Assembly (NCBI GenBank): GCA_008729055.1
Contig: SDUX01000010.1
Coordinates: 2,433,090-2,497,089 of the forward strand
Direction of reading: 5' to 3'
Length of the DNA stretch: 64,000 nt
From: Pyropia haitanensis
Taxonomy: Eukaryota; Rhodophyta; Bangiophyceae; Bangiales; Bangiaceae
A model generated the notes under the pieces. The model ran no database searches, was not told where the DNA came from, and saw nothing but the letters and a program-made list of their open reading frames with translations. The position numbers and the translations under genes are program-made. Below are positions 1 to 10,294 of this stretch, piece by piece; the stretch's first letter is position 1; every line of letters starts with the position of its first letter.

Positions 1-1519
1 GGCGTGACAGACACCAAGTCGATGTGCCGGCCGGGCCACGGAGGGGGGGCGGGTGGACCCACCAGCGGGTCTCATCACGTGGTGTCGGAACCGGCCGGCG
101 GCGGCGGTGGCCATTGGCTGGCGGCTTTCTTCTCGGCCGCCAGCCCGAGGTGGCCAGCCCCGACCACCACCACCCCCCCCACCACCGCCCCCTGTGCACA
201 TAGCCGGGCCGCGCGCGCGGTGCGCCTGTCGGCCACGGGTGCCCCGCATCGATCCTCGCCGACCAGCCGTCGCAAGAGCAAAAAAAAAAAACAGAGCAAC
301 AACACGCGGGGGGGGTGCGCGCTGGGGGAAAAACGGGGGCGCCCGCGGTGACCGCGCTCGATCCAAACGCGGTGGAGGTTGGTGGGTGGGCGGCACGCGG
401 CCGCCGCCTCGGCGGCCGGCCGGCCTCCACCCACGTGCCGCCACGTCAGCCGGGGGCGCGCGGCTTCCCCTCCTCCATCGCCTGCCGCACCAGTGTGCGG
501 CACTTGCCGCGGCGGGCCCGCCGCACGCGGCGGGCCGACGGGCCGCGTGTGGGGGGGCGCGGCCGCCAGGCCGGGCCACCCGGTGCATCCCCGCCCGCGT
601 CGCCGACGCTGCCGCACGCCGCGGCGGCCTGCCCACCCCAGCCACGCCCGCGGCGGTGCGGGCCGCCCCGCCGTGCCGCCGTGGCCGCCGCGTGCCGCCG
701 TGGCCGCGCCGCCGCGTGGCTGGCACGCCGCCGCGGCGCGCCGCCGCCGCGCCCGCGGCGGCGGTCCCCGCCGTCGTCGCGGCCGCACCGCCGGCCGCGG
801 TCGTATCCACACCGCCGTGGTCACCACCACCAGCGCCACCGTGGCCGACGCCGCCGCCGCCGCAGCCGCCAGTGCCGTCGGTTGTCGGCCCCCGCGGCTG
901 GCCCGTCGGGCGGGGTTCGGTCGGCGGGTTTTCATGGTCGGCTCGCTCCTCCCCAGCGGGCATGGAACAGTGGGAGGTGGCCGCTGCCGCTTTGCCCTCC
1001 CACCACCTACCCACACCCCGCTCCCGGCTTGTGTCCCACTTGCCCGTGACAATTCCCTCTCTCCCCTCACCAACCTTGTGTCCCACTTTTTTTCCCGCCC
1101 GCGGCTTCGCCGCTAGGCTGGCGCCCAACAGGGACGCCGCCGCTCGGTGTACCGCCGAGGCGGAGGAGCGTGGCCGCCTCGCCATGCAACCCCCACCGCC
1201 CTCCCGCCCGCACGCCCACCCGCCCGCTCAGCCGCCAGCCCGCCTTGATGCCCGCGCCAGCTGGCATGCCCGCACGCGCCCACCCATCCGGCCGGGAGCA
1301 GGAACCACAGCGACAGGGGGTGCTGCATGCAGCGCGGCGGTGGCGGCCACGGCGGCAGCCACGGCGGGATGACATGGGACACCCCCGCCGCCCCTCCCCC
1401 ACTCCCGTCCCAGCCCAGCTCCACCCCCCTCCCATGCCCGCCTTGCCCCTTCCCCCCCTCCCTTCAATGCCCCCCACGCCCGCCCACCTCCCACCCCCAC
1501 GGGCGGCCGACGGCGGGTG
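1..1519. other. GC-rich stretch without a supportable gene
   Basis: The stretch is dominated by C- and G-rich low complexity (alternating CGCC/CCAC blocks, an A-run near 280-290). Open frames exist on both strands, but their translations are Arg/Pro/Ala/Gly strings with no conserved motif and look like a by-product of few stop codons in GC-rich DNA. It lies downstream of the minus-strand gene ending at 1520 and may hold its 3' untranslated region. Confidence 0.5.
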
Positions 1520-2565
1520 TCACCCTTCTTCTGCCGCGGTGGCGCGTGCTGCCACCGCCGGCACCGCCGCGGCCGGCCGCGGCACCGCCGACGGTGGCGC
1601 CGCGCCCGACGCGACGAGCAGCGCCGCGGCCGCGGCGGTCTCGTCGATGACGGCGCGCTCGTGCGCAAACGCTTCGGGCGGGAGGGCCAGGTCGTCGGGC
1701 CGCACCAGGCCGTCGGTCCACAGTTCCTGGGGGGGGAAAGCGGAAAGAGAAAGCGACAGGGGGAGGAGTGGGGGGGGGTTGGGGAGAGGGGGGAGGTGGA
1801 TGGCACCGGGGATGCAGCTAGAGGGCACTAGCCGCCACGGTCAGTCGCTGGTCCGCTGCATCGACGCTGCTACTGTTGGCAGCGCCGTGCCCCCCCCCCC
1901 GCCATCCCCACCGCTGGTGTTCCCCCGCCCACCCAGGCAGGGCCGCCCGCAGCAGCAGCTTGGCGCCCCCCTGCCCCCTCCCCCCTCTTGCAACCCCCCC
2001 CCCTCTGCGTACGTCCATGCGGTCGGCAACGACCATACGGCGCCACACCCCCCCCCAAACCACGGCCACACCCCCCACAGCACCGCCCGCAGCCCCACCC
2101 CCGGGTGCAGCACGCCCACCTCCGCCACCCCCCCCCGCACCGCCGGCGGCACCGACGACAGCGCGTTCCACAGCAGCCGCAGTGGCGGCAGCACCCGCCC
2201 GCCGTCGGGGCGGGACGCAATCAGGAGGATGCCCACCCCCCCCCCCCCTCCCCACCGTCCTCCCCGCCCGCCCCCGCCACGGGCGCCGACACGGTCGGGG
2301 CGGCGGCGACGAGAGCGGCGAGCGTGGCGGTGACGGACGCAATGGCGGCGGCCCAGACGGCGGCGGTGGGGGCGGCCGGCAGCGCCGCGGCGGTGACGAC
2401 GAGCAGGGGGCGGCGGGCGGCGGTGGCGGCGAGGCGGAGGAAGCCCGCGGCGTGGAGTGCCGCCGCGGCGGTGCCGGGGGGGGCGGCGGTCGCGGCGGCA
2501 AAGGCGGCGGCGGGGGTTGGGGGGGGGGCGGGCGTGGGGGGGTGGGGGGCGGGGGGGGGGTCCAT
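1520..2565 (-). CDS. Unidentified multi-pass membrane protein, two exons, frameshifted at C-runs
   Basis: I do not recognise the family. Exon 2 (1726-1520) is clean: a pyrimidine-rich tract ends in CAG at 1729-1727, and the exon opens ELWTDGLVRPDD and runs 68 residues to a stop. A donor GTACGC at 2012 follows ...VVADRMD in phase 0, giving a 286-base intron. Exon 1 reads through hydrophobic stretches (AARRPLLVVTAAALPAAP, then LRAVLWGVWPWFGGG), but the coherent protein changes frame at the C-runs 2236-2248 and 2048-2056. One extra base in the second run joins WPWFGGG to VWRRMVVADRMD. The ATG at 2565 (MDPPPAPHP) is the first sensible start. An ATG at 2646 in the same frame is possible. At least two membrane segments are inferred by eye. 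The splice pair and coding texture are the main support. Confidence 0.5.
1727..2012 (-). other. Predicted intron of the membrane-protein gene
   Basis: Donor GTACGC at 2012-2007 and acceptor CCCCCCAG ending at 1727, phase 0. The same GTACG-type donor recurs in the two helicase genes of this window, which supports it as a real local splice signal. Confidence 0.5.
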
Positions 2566-3348
2566 CCCGCCGTGGAGTTGCGGCGGAGGCAGCGGGGAGA
2601 GGCGGGCTGAAGGTTCTTGGGGTGAGGGGGGGGGGGAAACGCCCACAGAGGGAAGAAGAATAGGCCGCTGGACCGTGGAGGGGAAGGGAGGCGTCGCAGA
2701 GGGAAGAGAAGGATAGGTGGCAGAGTAGTGGGGATCGGGGGGGGAGGGGGGGGAGAGAGGAGCGCAGGAGAGAGCGGAAGCAGGCGCTGGGAGCGGCGAC
2801 CGTCAGTTGCGCGTTCAAGCCCAAACGCGGGCCATGGACGTGCTCGCGGTCAAAATTTTGGCGGCGGGCGGTCTCGCCAGCGACGCGGCGGGGGTGTTGC
2901 CGCCGCCTGTCGCCGCTGTCCGCGGCGCGGCGCGGCGCAACGCGGACGACTGCCGTCGCTGCAAGGGGGAGTGGCGGCACAGCGCAGGCGAGTAGCAACG
3001 ACGAGAGCGAGAAAGAGAGAACGGGACGCCCCCACGGAGCCGATATACACAGGGCTCAACAAAAATACAGGTCGGGGCGGGCGTACAGAAGGGGGGAAGG
3101 GTGCGCTTCACAGCCGGGGTGGTGGGACGTCCAGAGCACCTCCCGTACTGACACCCTCGTGCTGCCCTCCTCTCCCCCCTCACTCCTGCACAGCTGCTCA
3201 GGGTCCCCCCCCCGCTTCCCCCCCCCCCCACAGCCTCTCCCCCCTCCCCGCCTACTTCCCCCCTCCCCTTCTGCCTTCCCCTTCACCCCCCCCCCGCCTA
3301 TTCGTGCTGTCCAGTCCGCTCCTCCCCGCCGCCCTCGGGGATGGCACC
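2566..3348. other. Spacer between the membrane-protein gene and SAC1
   Basis: Purine-rich on the plus strand to about 2800, C-rich from about 3160. It should contain the promoter of the minus-strand gene starting at 2565 and the 3' end of SAC1. No conserved coding sequence or clear TATA element seen. Confidence 0.4.
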
Positions 3349-5500
3349 TCACGTCGTGCCCAACAGCTTGGGGTGGCTCACAAACTTGCGCCCATTCTTG
3401 AGCACTAAATAGCCCGCCCCACCCGCGGCGCCCAGAAACGCGACCGCGAGCCCGACGCGCACGTACCAGCGCCCCCCATAGACCGCGCCGGTCGCGGCGA
3501 GCGCGACGCACACCGCCACCGCCGGCAACAGCGCCTTGTCCTTGGCCGCCAGCTTGCGCGCCCGCTCCTCGGCGGTCTCGTCCGTCGGCGACCGCGCGTC
3601 GGCCTTGCGCGCCGACACGACGCCCGCCCACACGTCGAGCGCGTCCTGCAGGCCCCCGTCGCTAAAGTTGTTGGCCACGTACCGCCGCGCGCTGCTCAGG
3701 CCGTCCTTGGCCGCGCCCACCTTGGACCGCTTGCCCGTCCGCGTGTAGTCGGTCTTGAGGGCGGGGGAGCCCGCGTACACGCGCGACATTTCGTCCGCGT
3801 TGTCCGCCCACAGCGTCTGGAAGACAGTCGCAAACGACGGCGCGCCGCGGGGGCCCACCGCCGCCCGGTCTGTCGCGGTGCCGCCCGCCGGCAGCACCCC
3901 AAATGCGCGGAGCACGTCGTCCGCGACGGTGGCGGCCAGCGCACACTGCACCACGTTGGTGCGGTCCAGCGAGTCGACGCAGTTGGTCCGCACGACGCCC
4001 GTCTGGGACTTGATCAGCCGCCCCGCCCGCAGGCGGCACACCCCAGCCGCCTCCACATCTCGCCGGATGGACGCCAGCAGCGCGCCCACCCGGTCGTACT
4101 TCATCCCCGCGCATTCTGTGTGAAAGTCCCACGCCAGGTACCGCACACTGGGGGGTACCCCTGACGTGACGCCCGCAGACAGGATCGACGCCAGCTCCCG
4201 GCCGAGCACCGCCTCGGGGCCCGTCGCGTCAATGAGGGACACGGCCGTCACCGACCCGTACGTGTCGGTCAGCTTTTTAAAGTGCCGCGCCGCAGCGGTC
4301 GTCGAGTGCGACGGCGCAGTCGTGCCGGTCATCGGGACGGTGCCGTCCGCGGCCGCGGCGGCCGCGCCGCCCACCGGCTCGTGCTTGAGCACCGGCTTGG
4401 GCTTGAGCGACAGCGCCGCCGGCTGCGCCCACAAGAGGGGCATGCTCCCGCGGACCTGCACAAACGACGCGGCCGCGTCGGCGTGGCTCAGCAGCAGCTC
4501 CGTCTCAACAAAGTTCGCCACCTCCCCCTGCATGTCCGCCCCGCGGACGGTGAGGCGGCGGCCCGGGCGGTCCGCGGCGCGGCGGGAGAGGACGGCCAGC
4601 CGTACGCTCTTGCCCGCCACAATCGCCGAGCCGACGCCAACATAGCCGAGGACCAGCGGGAGCACCCAGTCGACCAGCCCCATCCGCACCACGTCCGTCG
4701 ACACGTGCCGGTTCCACACAAACCGCATGTCCGCCCGCGTCAGCGACGGCAGTGCGGGCGCCACGGTGCCGCCACTGGTGGTGCTTCGCGCCTGCAGGTG
4801 GCGGGTCATGTCAAAGTCAAAGGAGAAGTAGCAGGTGCCCAGCGTGAGCACCGTGTCCAGCGCCTTTTTGGCAGCCGCCTCGGCTTTCTTGTCTGCCTTG
4901 GAGTAGCGCGTCTTGTTGGGAGGGACCGCCAGCGTCGGCGCCAGCACGGAGATGGCCTCCAGCTGAGCTGCCCGGTAGACCGTCTGCTCCATGATATGGC
5001 CGGCCACTTCCCGCTTCCGAACCACAATTAGGTAGCTGGGGGGGGAGGCGCGTCCAGAAAACAGCGGCTCAGCGAGAGGCACGAGGAAAGCGGACGAACA
5101 GCGGAGCTCGGGGCAGACAACATAGCGCAAAGCAAAGTAAAAGGGCGCGCGTGAGCCAAGTGCCCATCAGGGCCCAGCGGCGTGGTGTAGTGAACTGCGA
5201 GAGGAATCCAACAGAAAAGGAGGCGCGCGAGCGCAGTGGGGCAGGAGATACGGCCGCAACGCGCGCCAGGCAGCAGCCAGCATACCGGTCAATGTACGAG
5301 TTGGCAATGCCAACCAGCCCGTACACAATCTCATCCGACGTGGCTTTGCTCAGCGCCGCCACCTCCAGTCGCTCCCGCAGTGACACCTCGCACGACGTGC
5401 GGTCAATGAAGAGCACCTGCCGCACTTGCAGCGTCGAGTCGGCGGGCTCCAGCGTCATCCACCGTGGGGACATCCGCAGGCGGTACCGCTCAAACGACAT
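3349..5500 (-). CDS. SAC1: SAC1-type phosphoinositide phosphatase, two exons
   Basis: Predicted membrane-bound lipid phosphatase that dephosphorylates phosphatidylinositol monophosphates, chiefly PI4P, at the ER/Golgi. Exon 1 (5500-5286) starts MSFERYRLRMSP; exon 2 runs 5035-3349; the spliced protein is 633 residues, close to the roughly 590 of animal and yeast SAC1. The catalytic Cx5R(T) signature is present as CVDSLDRTN, preceded by VRTN. YFSFDFDMTRHLQ and the FVWNRH block are also typical of the Sac domain. Near the C-terminus two hydrophobic helices (LLPAVAVCVALAATGAV and VGLAVAFLGAAGGAGYLVL) match the double membrane anchor of ER SAC1. The exon junction reads SYIDRYLIVVRKREVAG, matching the conserved N-terminal strand of the family. 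No inactivating change seen. This is one of the best-supported genes here. Confidence 0.9.
5036..5285 (-). other. Intron of SAC1
   Basis: Donor GTATGC at 5285 and acceptor CCCCCCCAG ending at 5036; 250 bases, phase 2. Joining the flanks restores CGC (Arg) and a continuous SAC1 N-terminus. Confidence 0.85.
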
Positions 5501-6805
5501 GATGCCGGGCACCCGCGGGGGGGAACCCCGCCACAGTGTGGCGTTGGTCGAGCAGAAACGGCGCGGGGGGGGGAGGGTGGGGGGGGGGACAGGGGCAAGG
5601 CGGGCGCGGGGAGACGGCCACCCACACGCCACTGCGTCCGCGGCGGCCGACTGCAACGGTGCCCCGCGGGGCATACCACAGCCCGCGTGACAGCTGCGCA
5701 GTGCCTGCTAAACCGTCTCAAAAAAAAACTGCTTTTTCGGTTGCGGGGCCCCTTGCGGGCTTGCGTCGGATCTTGCTTTCACGCAAGCCAGTCTGCGGGA
5801 CAAGCAAGATTTTTGTGCGGATTCTGCTTGCGTCCGCAAGTCTGTCATTCTTGCGCGGCCCTTTGTGAAAATCTCCCACGCCGTGACTGTCAAGAACGGT
5901 CGGAGTGTACCCAATCAGAGGCCGGGACGGAACAGGTGTTCATAGCCTTTGGCCGTCTTGGCTACCTGGACCAGCGCAGAGTTCTCGCTCTTCCGCTGCT
6001 ACTGCAGCTGCTCGTTTACCTGCGCCAGCACCTCAGTGCAGCCGCACACCTCAAGGCGGAATATCACCACCACCATGCCGCAGGCCGCCAGGGTCCGGCT
6101 TCTACGCCTCAGTGGATACTATTTCCATGGCGAGACCTACCGTCGAGAGCGAGGGGGAAGCAGAGGCGAGCTGAGGGAAAGGGACGGCGAAAGAGGGAGC
6201 TAGTATCGGCTGAAGCGAAGTTGACGGCGGGCACCGTCCCCGCGCCGCGCTACTGTTTCCAGTTGCAACAGGCCGCAGTGTCTGTCGCTCAGCGGCTCCC
6301 AGGAAAAGCCGTCTTCACTACGACGCCACGGACGAGAACCGTCGATGGACCAACACCCACTGATGTAAATCAAAAACCAAAAAATCGGGAAAAAGCAGGG
6401 CTCAGTACTGCGTCACACGAACGGTGCGTGTCTGCGAAAGCCCCTAAAAAAGCTTTCTCGATCAGGACGTCTTGAGGCTGATGGGGGGCTTGAATATTGA
6501 TCATGTGACGCGGCCTCTACGCTTGTCTCACGTCGGGATTGGGATTGGGAACGTGTCGTGCGACAGTCCGGTGTGTCCACGCTGGCTCAACTCCCGAACG
6601 AGGTCCTGCGGAGGCCTGGTCGCTTTTTCCCACTTCTCGGTGTGCCTCTGTGCGCTGGCCAACACCCGCCGCGGGCCCCCCACGATGGATAGTGGCGGTC
6701 AGTAGAAGCTGGCCTCCCAACCCGCGATCCATCACGTCCCCGCCTCCTTGCTGTCTTGTGCACTTGTCGAAACCCTCTCCCGCTCCGTCCCCTCCTGTCG
6801 TGCTG
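5501..6805. other. Spacer between divergent genes SAC1 and the DUF3598-like gene
   Basis: Less GC-rich than its surroundings, with several A-rich patches (near 5719-5727 and 6366-6392) and a perfect palindrome CTTGCGTCCGCAAG around 5828-5841. It must hold the promoters of both flanking genes, which diverge from it. Short open frames are present on both strands, none recognisable. No TATA box convinced me. Confidence 0.4.
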
Positions 6806-8155
6806 ATGGGCGCCCCCACACCGAGCTTGTCCGTGCCGGGCGTGGCTGGCCGCCACCCGCTCCCCGCTTTTGCCGTAGCCGCCCCCTCGGCGCGGCCGAC
6901 GGCGGCCCCCCCCCGCACGCGCCCCCGCGTCGGCGTGCCGGCCGACCGTCTCCGCCGCCGGCCGGCGCGGGCGGTCGGCCGCCGCGCCGCCGCACCGGCG
7001 GCGCTGGCCATGAGCGACGGCGGCGGCGGTGGCGGCGGCGGCGGCGGCGACGGCGGCGGCGGCGGTGGCAGCGTCAAGGGTGCGTCGGCCGCGGCACCGC
7101 GGGTGCTCCCGCCACACCTGACCGCGCCCGCACCGCCGACGGCGGTGGCGGTCACCCAAGGCGCCCTGCACGACTGGAGGCACCCGACGCTCCGCCGCGA
7201 CGGCCGCTTCTACGGCTTTGTCGGCGAGTGGGGCTCGTTTGGGCCGCCAGGCGAGCCGCGGCGGGAGCTGTCCGCCGCCGCCGGCACGCGCACGCGGCTG
7301 ACCCTCCGCCGCGGCGCGCGGGTGTGGGCGCACCCGCCGGCGGGGCGCGCCACCGAGCTGCTCCACATCAACCTCTCGTCGACCGAGCCGGCGGTGGGCG
7401 TGGCGGCCACCCTCCGCGACGTGGACGGGCTGTACGAAAAGCGGTGGGTGGAGTCCACCCCCGCCGAGCCCGCCGCGGCCGTGCTGCCGTCGGCGCCGGG
7501 CGCGGTCGAGTCGCTCTTTTCCGCCACTGGCGGCGCGGTGTGGGGCCTCCTCGGCGGGCCGACCGACGCCGGCGGGGTGTCCTACTATGAGGTGTTTCTC
7601 CGTGGCGACGCGGCGGCGGGCTGGTCGGTGGTCCTCGCGTGGAACGAGGGCGCGCCGCACCCGGCGCTCGTGTCGTACATCCGCGAGGCGCCCGTCGGCG
7701 GCTTGGAGGGCGTCGACGGGGAGGCGGTTGAGCTGCCGGCGGTGCCGCCCGCGACGCCGCCGCTGCCGGTGGCGTCGTGGGTGGGCGGCTACCCGGGGCC
7801 GACCGAGGCGGATGCCGGCGCCGGCACCGCGACGGTGATGGCGGTGGTGGGCGGTGACGGCGGCGACGCCGGCCGGGTGATGTCGTGGACGGTGGAGGGG
7901 GTGCGCTGGACGCCCGTCGGCGGCAGCCGCGCCGGCGACGCCGCCGCGGACCGGCTGGTGGCGCTCGAGGATGGCCTGTACCTGTCGGTGATGGCCGACG
8001 CGCGCGCGGGGGGGGTGATCGAGTTTGGGTCGGCGTCGCCGCCGCGGCCGGGGCAGGCCCGCCAGCGGATGCTGGTGGTGGTGGAGCCGGGCGCGGTGGT
8101 CAGCCGGGTTGTCCACGAGATGTACCCACCTCCGGGGGGGGGGGCGGCGGCGTGA
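6806..8155 (+). CDS. DUF3598-like (lipocalin-like) protein, probably plastid-targeted, copy A
   Basis: 449 residues. The N-terminus from the ATG at 6806 is rich in Ala/Pro/Arg with HPLPAFAVAAPSARP, like a red-algal plastid transit peptide. A poly-Gly linker (about residues 70-90) precedes the conserved part. The conserved core resembles the cyanobacterial/plastid DUF3598 family of two lipocalin-like barrels: DGRFYGFVGEWGSFGPPGE early, YYEVFLRGD followed by LVSYIREAP in the middle, and LEDGLYLSVMADARAGGVIE near the end. That assignment is by eye and moderate. The start is chosen because the convergent copy at 8683-10294 has a matching APFPAF segment near its own start. An upstream in-frame start exists, but its protein looks non-coding. 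Function unknown; a tetrapyrrole- or lipid-binding role is only a guess from the fold. Confidence 0.7.
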   Translation: MGAPTPSLSVPGVAGRHPLPAFAVAAPSARPTAAPPRTRPRVGVPADRLRRRPARAVGRRAAAPAALAMSDGGGGGGGGGGDGGGGGGSVKGASAAAPRVLPPHLTAPAPPTAVAVTQGALHDWRHPTLRRDGRFYGFVGEWGSFGPPGEPRRELSAAAGTRTRLTLRRGARVWAHPPAGRATELLHINLSSTEPAVGVAATLRDVDGLYEKRWVESTPAEPAAAVLPSAPGAVESLFSATGGAVWGLLGGPTDAGGVSYYEVFLRGDAAAGWSVVLAWNEGAPHPALVSYIREAPVGGLEGVDGEAVELPAVPPATPPLPVASWVGGYPGPTEADAGAGTATVMAVVGGDGGDAGRVMSWTVEGVRWTPVGGSRAGDAAADRLVALEDGLYLSVMADARAGGVIEFGSASPPRPGQARQRMLVVVEPGAVVSRVVHEMYPPPGGGAAA

Positions 8156-8682
8156 CCACGTCAACAGGTGCGGGGGGGTGGGGGGGGGGGGGGGGGGGGG
8201 GGGGACGTTGGCAATGGGCCGGCGCGATGTGAGAGGCTTCCCTGTCGCCCTTTGTGCCCTGGGTGCGGGTGCCCACGGACTGCGGGCGTGACCTCCCCTT
8301 GACGGGGTAGTGTATCAGAGGGGCAGCGAGCGAACGGCGGGGCGCTGGTGCAGAGACGCGCGCCGGTGCTGGGGCGCACGGACGCGGCCGCGCTTTGGTG
8401 GGGTCTAGGAGGAAACAAACAGAAGGCGTCGTGAGTGTACGCAGGCGCGTCCAACGGGCAACGGCAAAAGTGCTAACGTTTAGGGGGACGGCGGCAGCCT
8501 CCCGGCCGCGTCGCGCACGCTGCGCCAGACCGTATCCAAGCTGGCACCAGGAGAGGAGCGGGCCGCCGCGTGCACGGGCCGAGCACAGGGGGCGTGACGG
8601 CGGCGTGAGCCGTCCCGCCGTGTGCCCGCCCGCGGCGGGAGGGCACCCCCACACCGGCGGCGCGGGCGGCCGCGACGGCGCG
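8156..8682. other. Spacer between convergent paralogues, with long G-tract
   Basis: Shared 3' region of the two convergent genes. It contains interrupted G-tracts at about 8169-8204, which could form G-quadruplexes on the plus strand. No open frame of interest. Confidence 0.5.
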
Positions 8683-9029
8683 TCACCCCCCCCCCCCCCC
8701 CCCCCCCCCGGCGGCGGGTACACCTCGTGCACGACCCGGTCCACCGCCCCCCCCCGCGACAGCACGACGAGCAGCCGCTGGCGCCCCCCCCCCCCCCACG
8801 GCGGCGGCGTGGCGCGGCCAAACTCGATGACCCCCCCCGCCCGCGCGTCCGCCACCGCCACCAGGTACAGGCCGTCCTCGAGCGCCACCGCCCGCGTCGC
8901 GCCGGCGGCGACGCCGCCGCCGGCGGGCGTCCACCGCACGCCGTCGACCGTCCACGAGACCAGCTGGCGGCCACCACCCCCGCCGCCGCTGCTGCTACCG
9001 CTGCTGCCGCCGCCGCCGCCGCCGCCGCT

Positions 9030-9060
<31 letters not shown>

Positions 9061-9974
9061 GCGCCGTCGCCATCACCGCCGCTGGCAACACCCTCCCCAC
9101 GCCACCCCCCTTCCACCCACGCCGACACCGTCGCGGTGCCGACGCCCGCGTCTGCCTCGGCCGGCCCCGGGTACCCCCCCCCCCCCCCCACGCCTCGACC
9201 GGCACCGGCGGCGCGGCCGGCGGCAGCGGCGGCAGCTCCACCGACCGCCCCTCGTCCGTCACGCCCGCCCACCCGTCCACCCGCGCCTCACGGATGAGGG
9301 AGCGGAGCGCCGGCGCCGGCGCGCCCGCCGGCCACGCCACCGACGCGGACGCGCACGCCGCGGCGTCGGCGCGGAGGAAGAGCTCCAGGAACGTCCACCC
9401 CGGCGGGACCACCCCGCGCCGTGGGCCGGCGGGCGGCGCCACCGCCGCAGACGCGTCGGCGGCGGTCGGCCCGTCTGGGACGGCCCACACCCCCCCCCCC
9501 GGCCCCGCGAAAAACGCCGCGTCCGCCCCCACCCCCGGCGACACGACCGGCGCGGCGCTGCCGACGCCAAACGCCGACGGCCAGCTCTTTTGGGCGAGCC
9601 CGTCGGCGCCCCGCCGCACCGCCGCGTCGCCCGTCACCGACACCCCCGCGGGGGTGTACAGGTTGACCTGCACGCCGGTCGTCGCGGGCGGTGGCGCGCA
9701 CGACCAGAGGCGCGCGCCGCCGCCGACGCGGCCGCGCACCGCCGTCGCCGCCGCGGCGGCGAGGGGGGTGCCGGGCGCGCCGCCGGGGGGGCCGTAGTAG
9801 CCCCACTCGCCGGCGAGGCCGTACCAGCGGCCGTCGGGGCGGAGCGTCGGGTGGAGCCACGTGTGGTGCGTGCCGCGCGTGACGGGCGTGGCGGCCGGGG
9901 GAGGGGGGGCCGTCAGGTGGGGGGGGAGCGCCCGCCGCGCCGCCGCGCCGCTGTCGACGCCGGCGTCGCCGGCG

Positions 9975-10012
<38 letters not shown>

Positions 10013-10294
10013 TTGGTCGCCGACATCACCGGGTGGGGCGACGGCGGCCGTGGGAGCGGTGACCCCCGCCACGGCTCGCCGCTGCCCACCCCCCATCAGA
10101 GGCGCCCGGCGGCGACCAAGGGAGGGCGACAGCCGCTCGCCGCGCCGCCGCCACGCCGCCACGGGAGCGATCTGTGGCTGGCGCAAAGGCACGGGGGCGG
10201 CAACAAAGGCGGGGAAGGGGGCAGCCGCCGCCGCCGCCGTCGCCGCCGCCGTCGTCGCCGTCGCCGCCGACGCTCGGCCGCTGGCAGTCACCAT
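8683..10294 (-). CDS. DUF3598-like (lipocalin-like) protein, copy B, frameshifted at a C-run
   Basis: Inverted paralogue of the gene at 6806-8155. Start ATG at 10294 with a transit-like leader (APFPAFVAAPVPLRQPQ), then DGRWYGLAGEWGYYGPPGG, TFLELFLRADAAA and LRSLIREARVDG, all aligning with copy A. At the 16-base C-run 9174-9189 the first frame ends in poly-Gly, and the next conserved block (YPGPAEADAGVGTATVS) resumes in another frame. It then runs through LEDGLYLVAVADARAGG to VVHEVYPPPGG. The end is set at the TGA (8685-8683) next to a second C-run (8686-8709), by analogy with copy A, which stops just after its PPPGGG. An insert rich in GD repeats (about 9030-9075) is not in copy A. It is either a real gene with miscounted homopolymers or a recent pseudogene; the conserved residues on both sides of the break favour the former. 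Confidence 0.6.

Noticed and set aside
53..1372. 439-codon plus-strand open frame
   Set aside because: Arg/Pro/Ala-rich throughout, overlaps equally long frames on the other strand, no motif or signal; a GC-rich artefact.
5708..5914. 68-codon minus-strand open frame
   Set aside because: Its codons come from CTTGCG-type local repeats in the shared promoter region of two genes; no homologue recognised.
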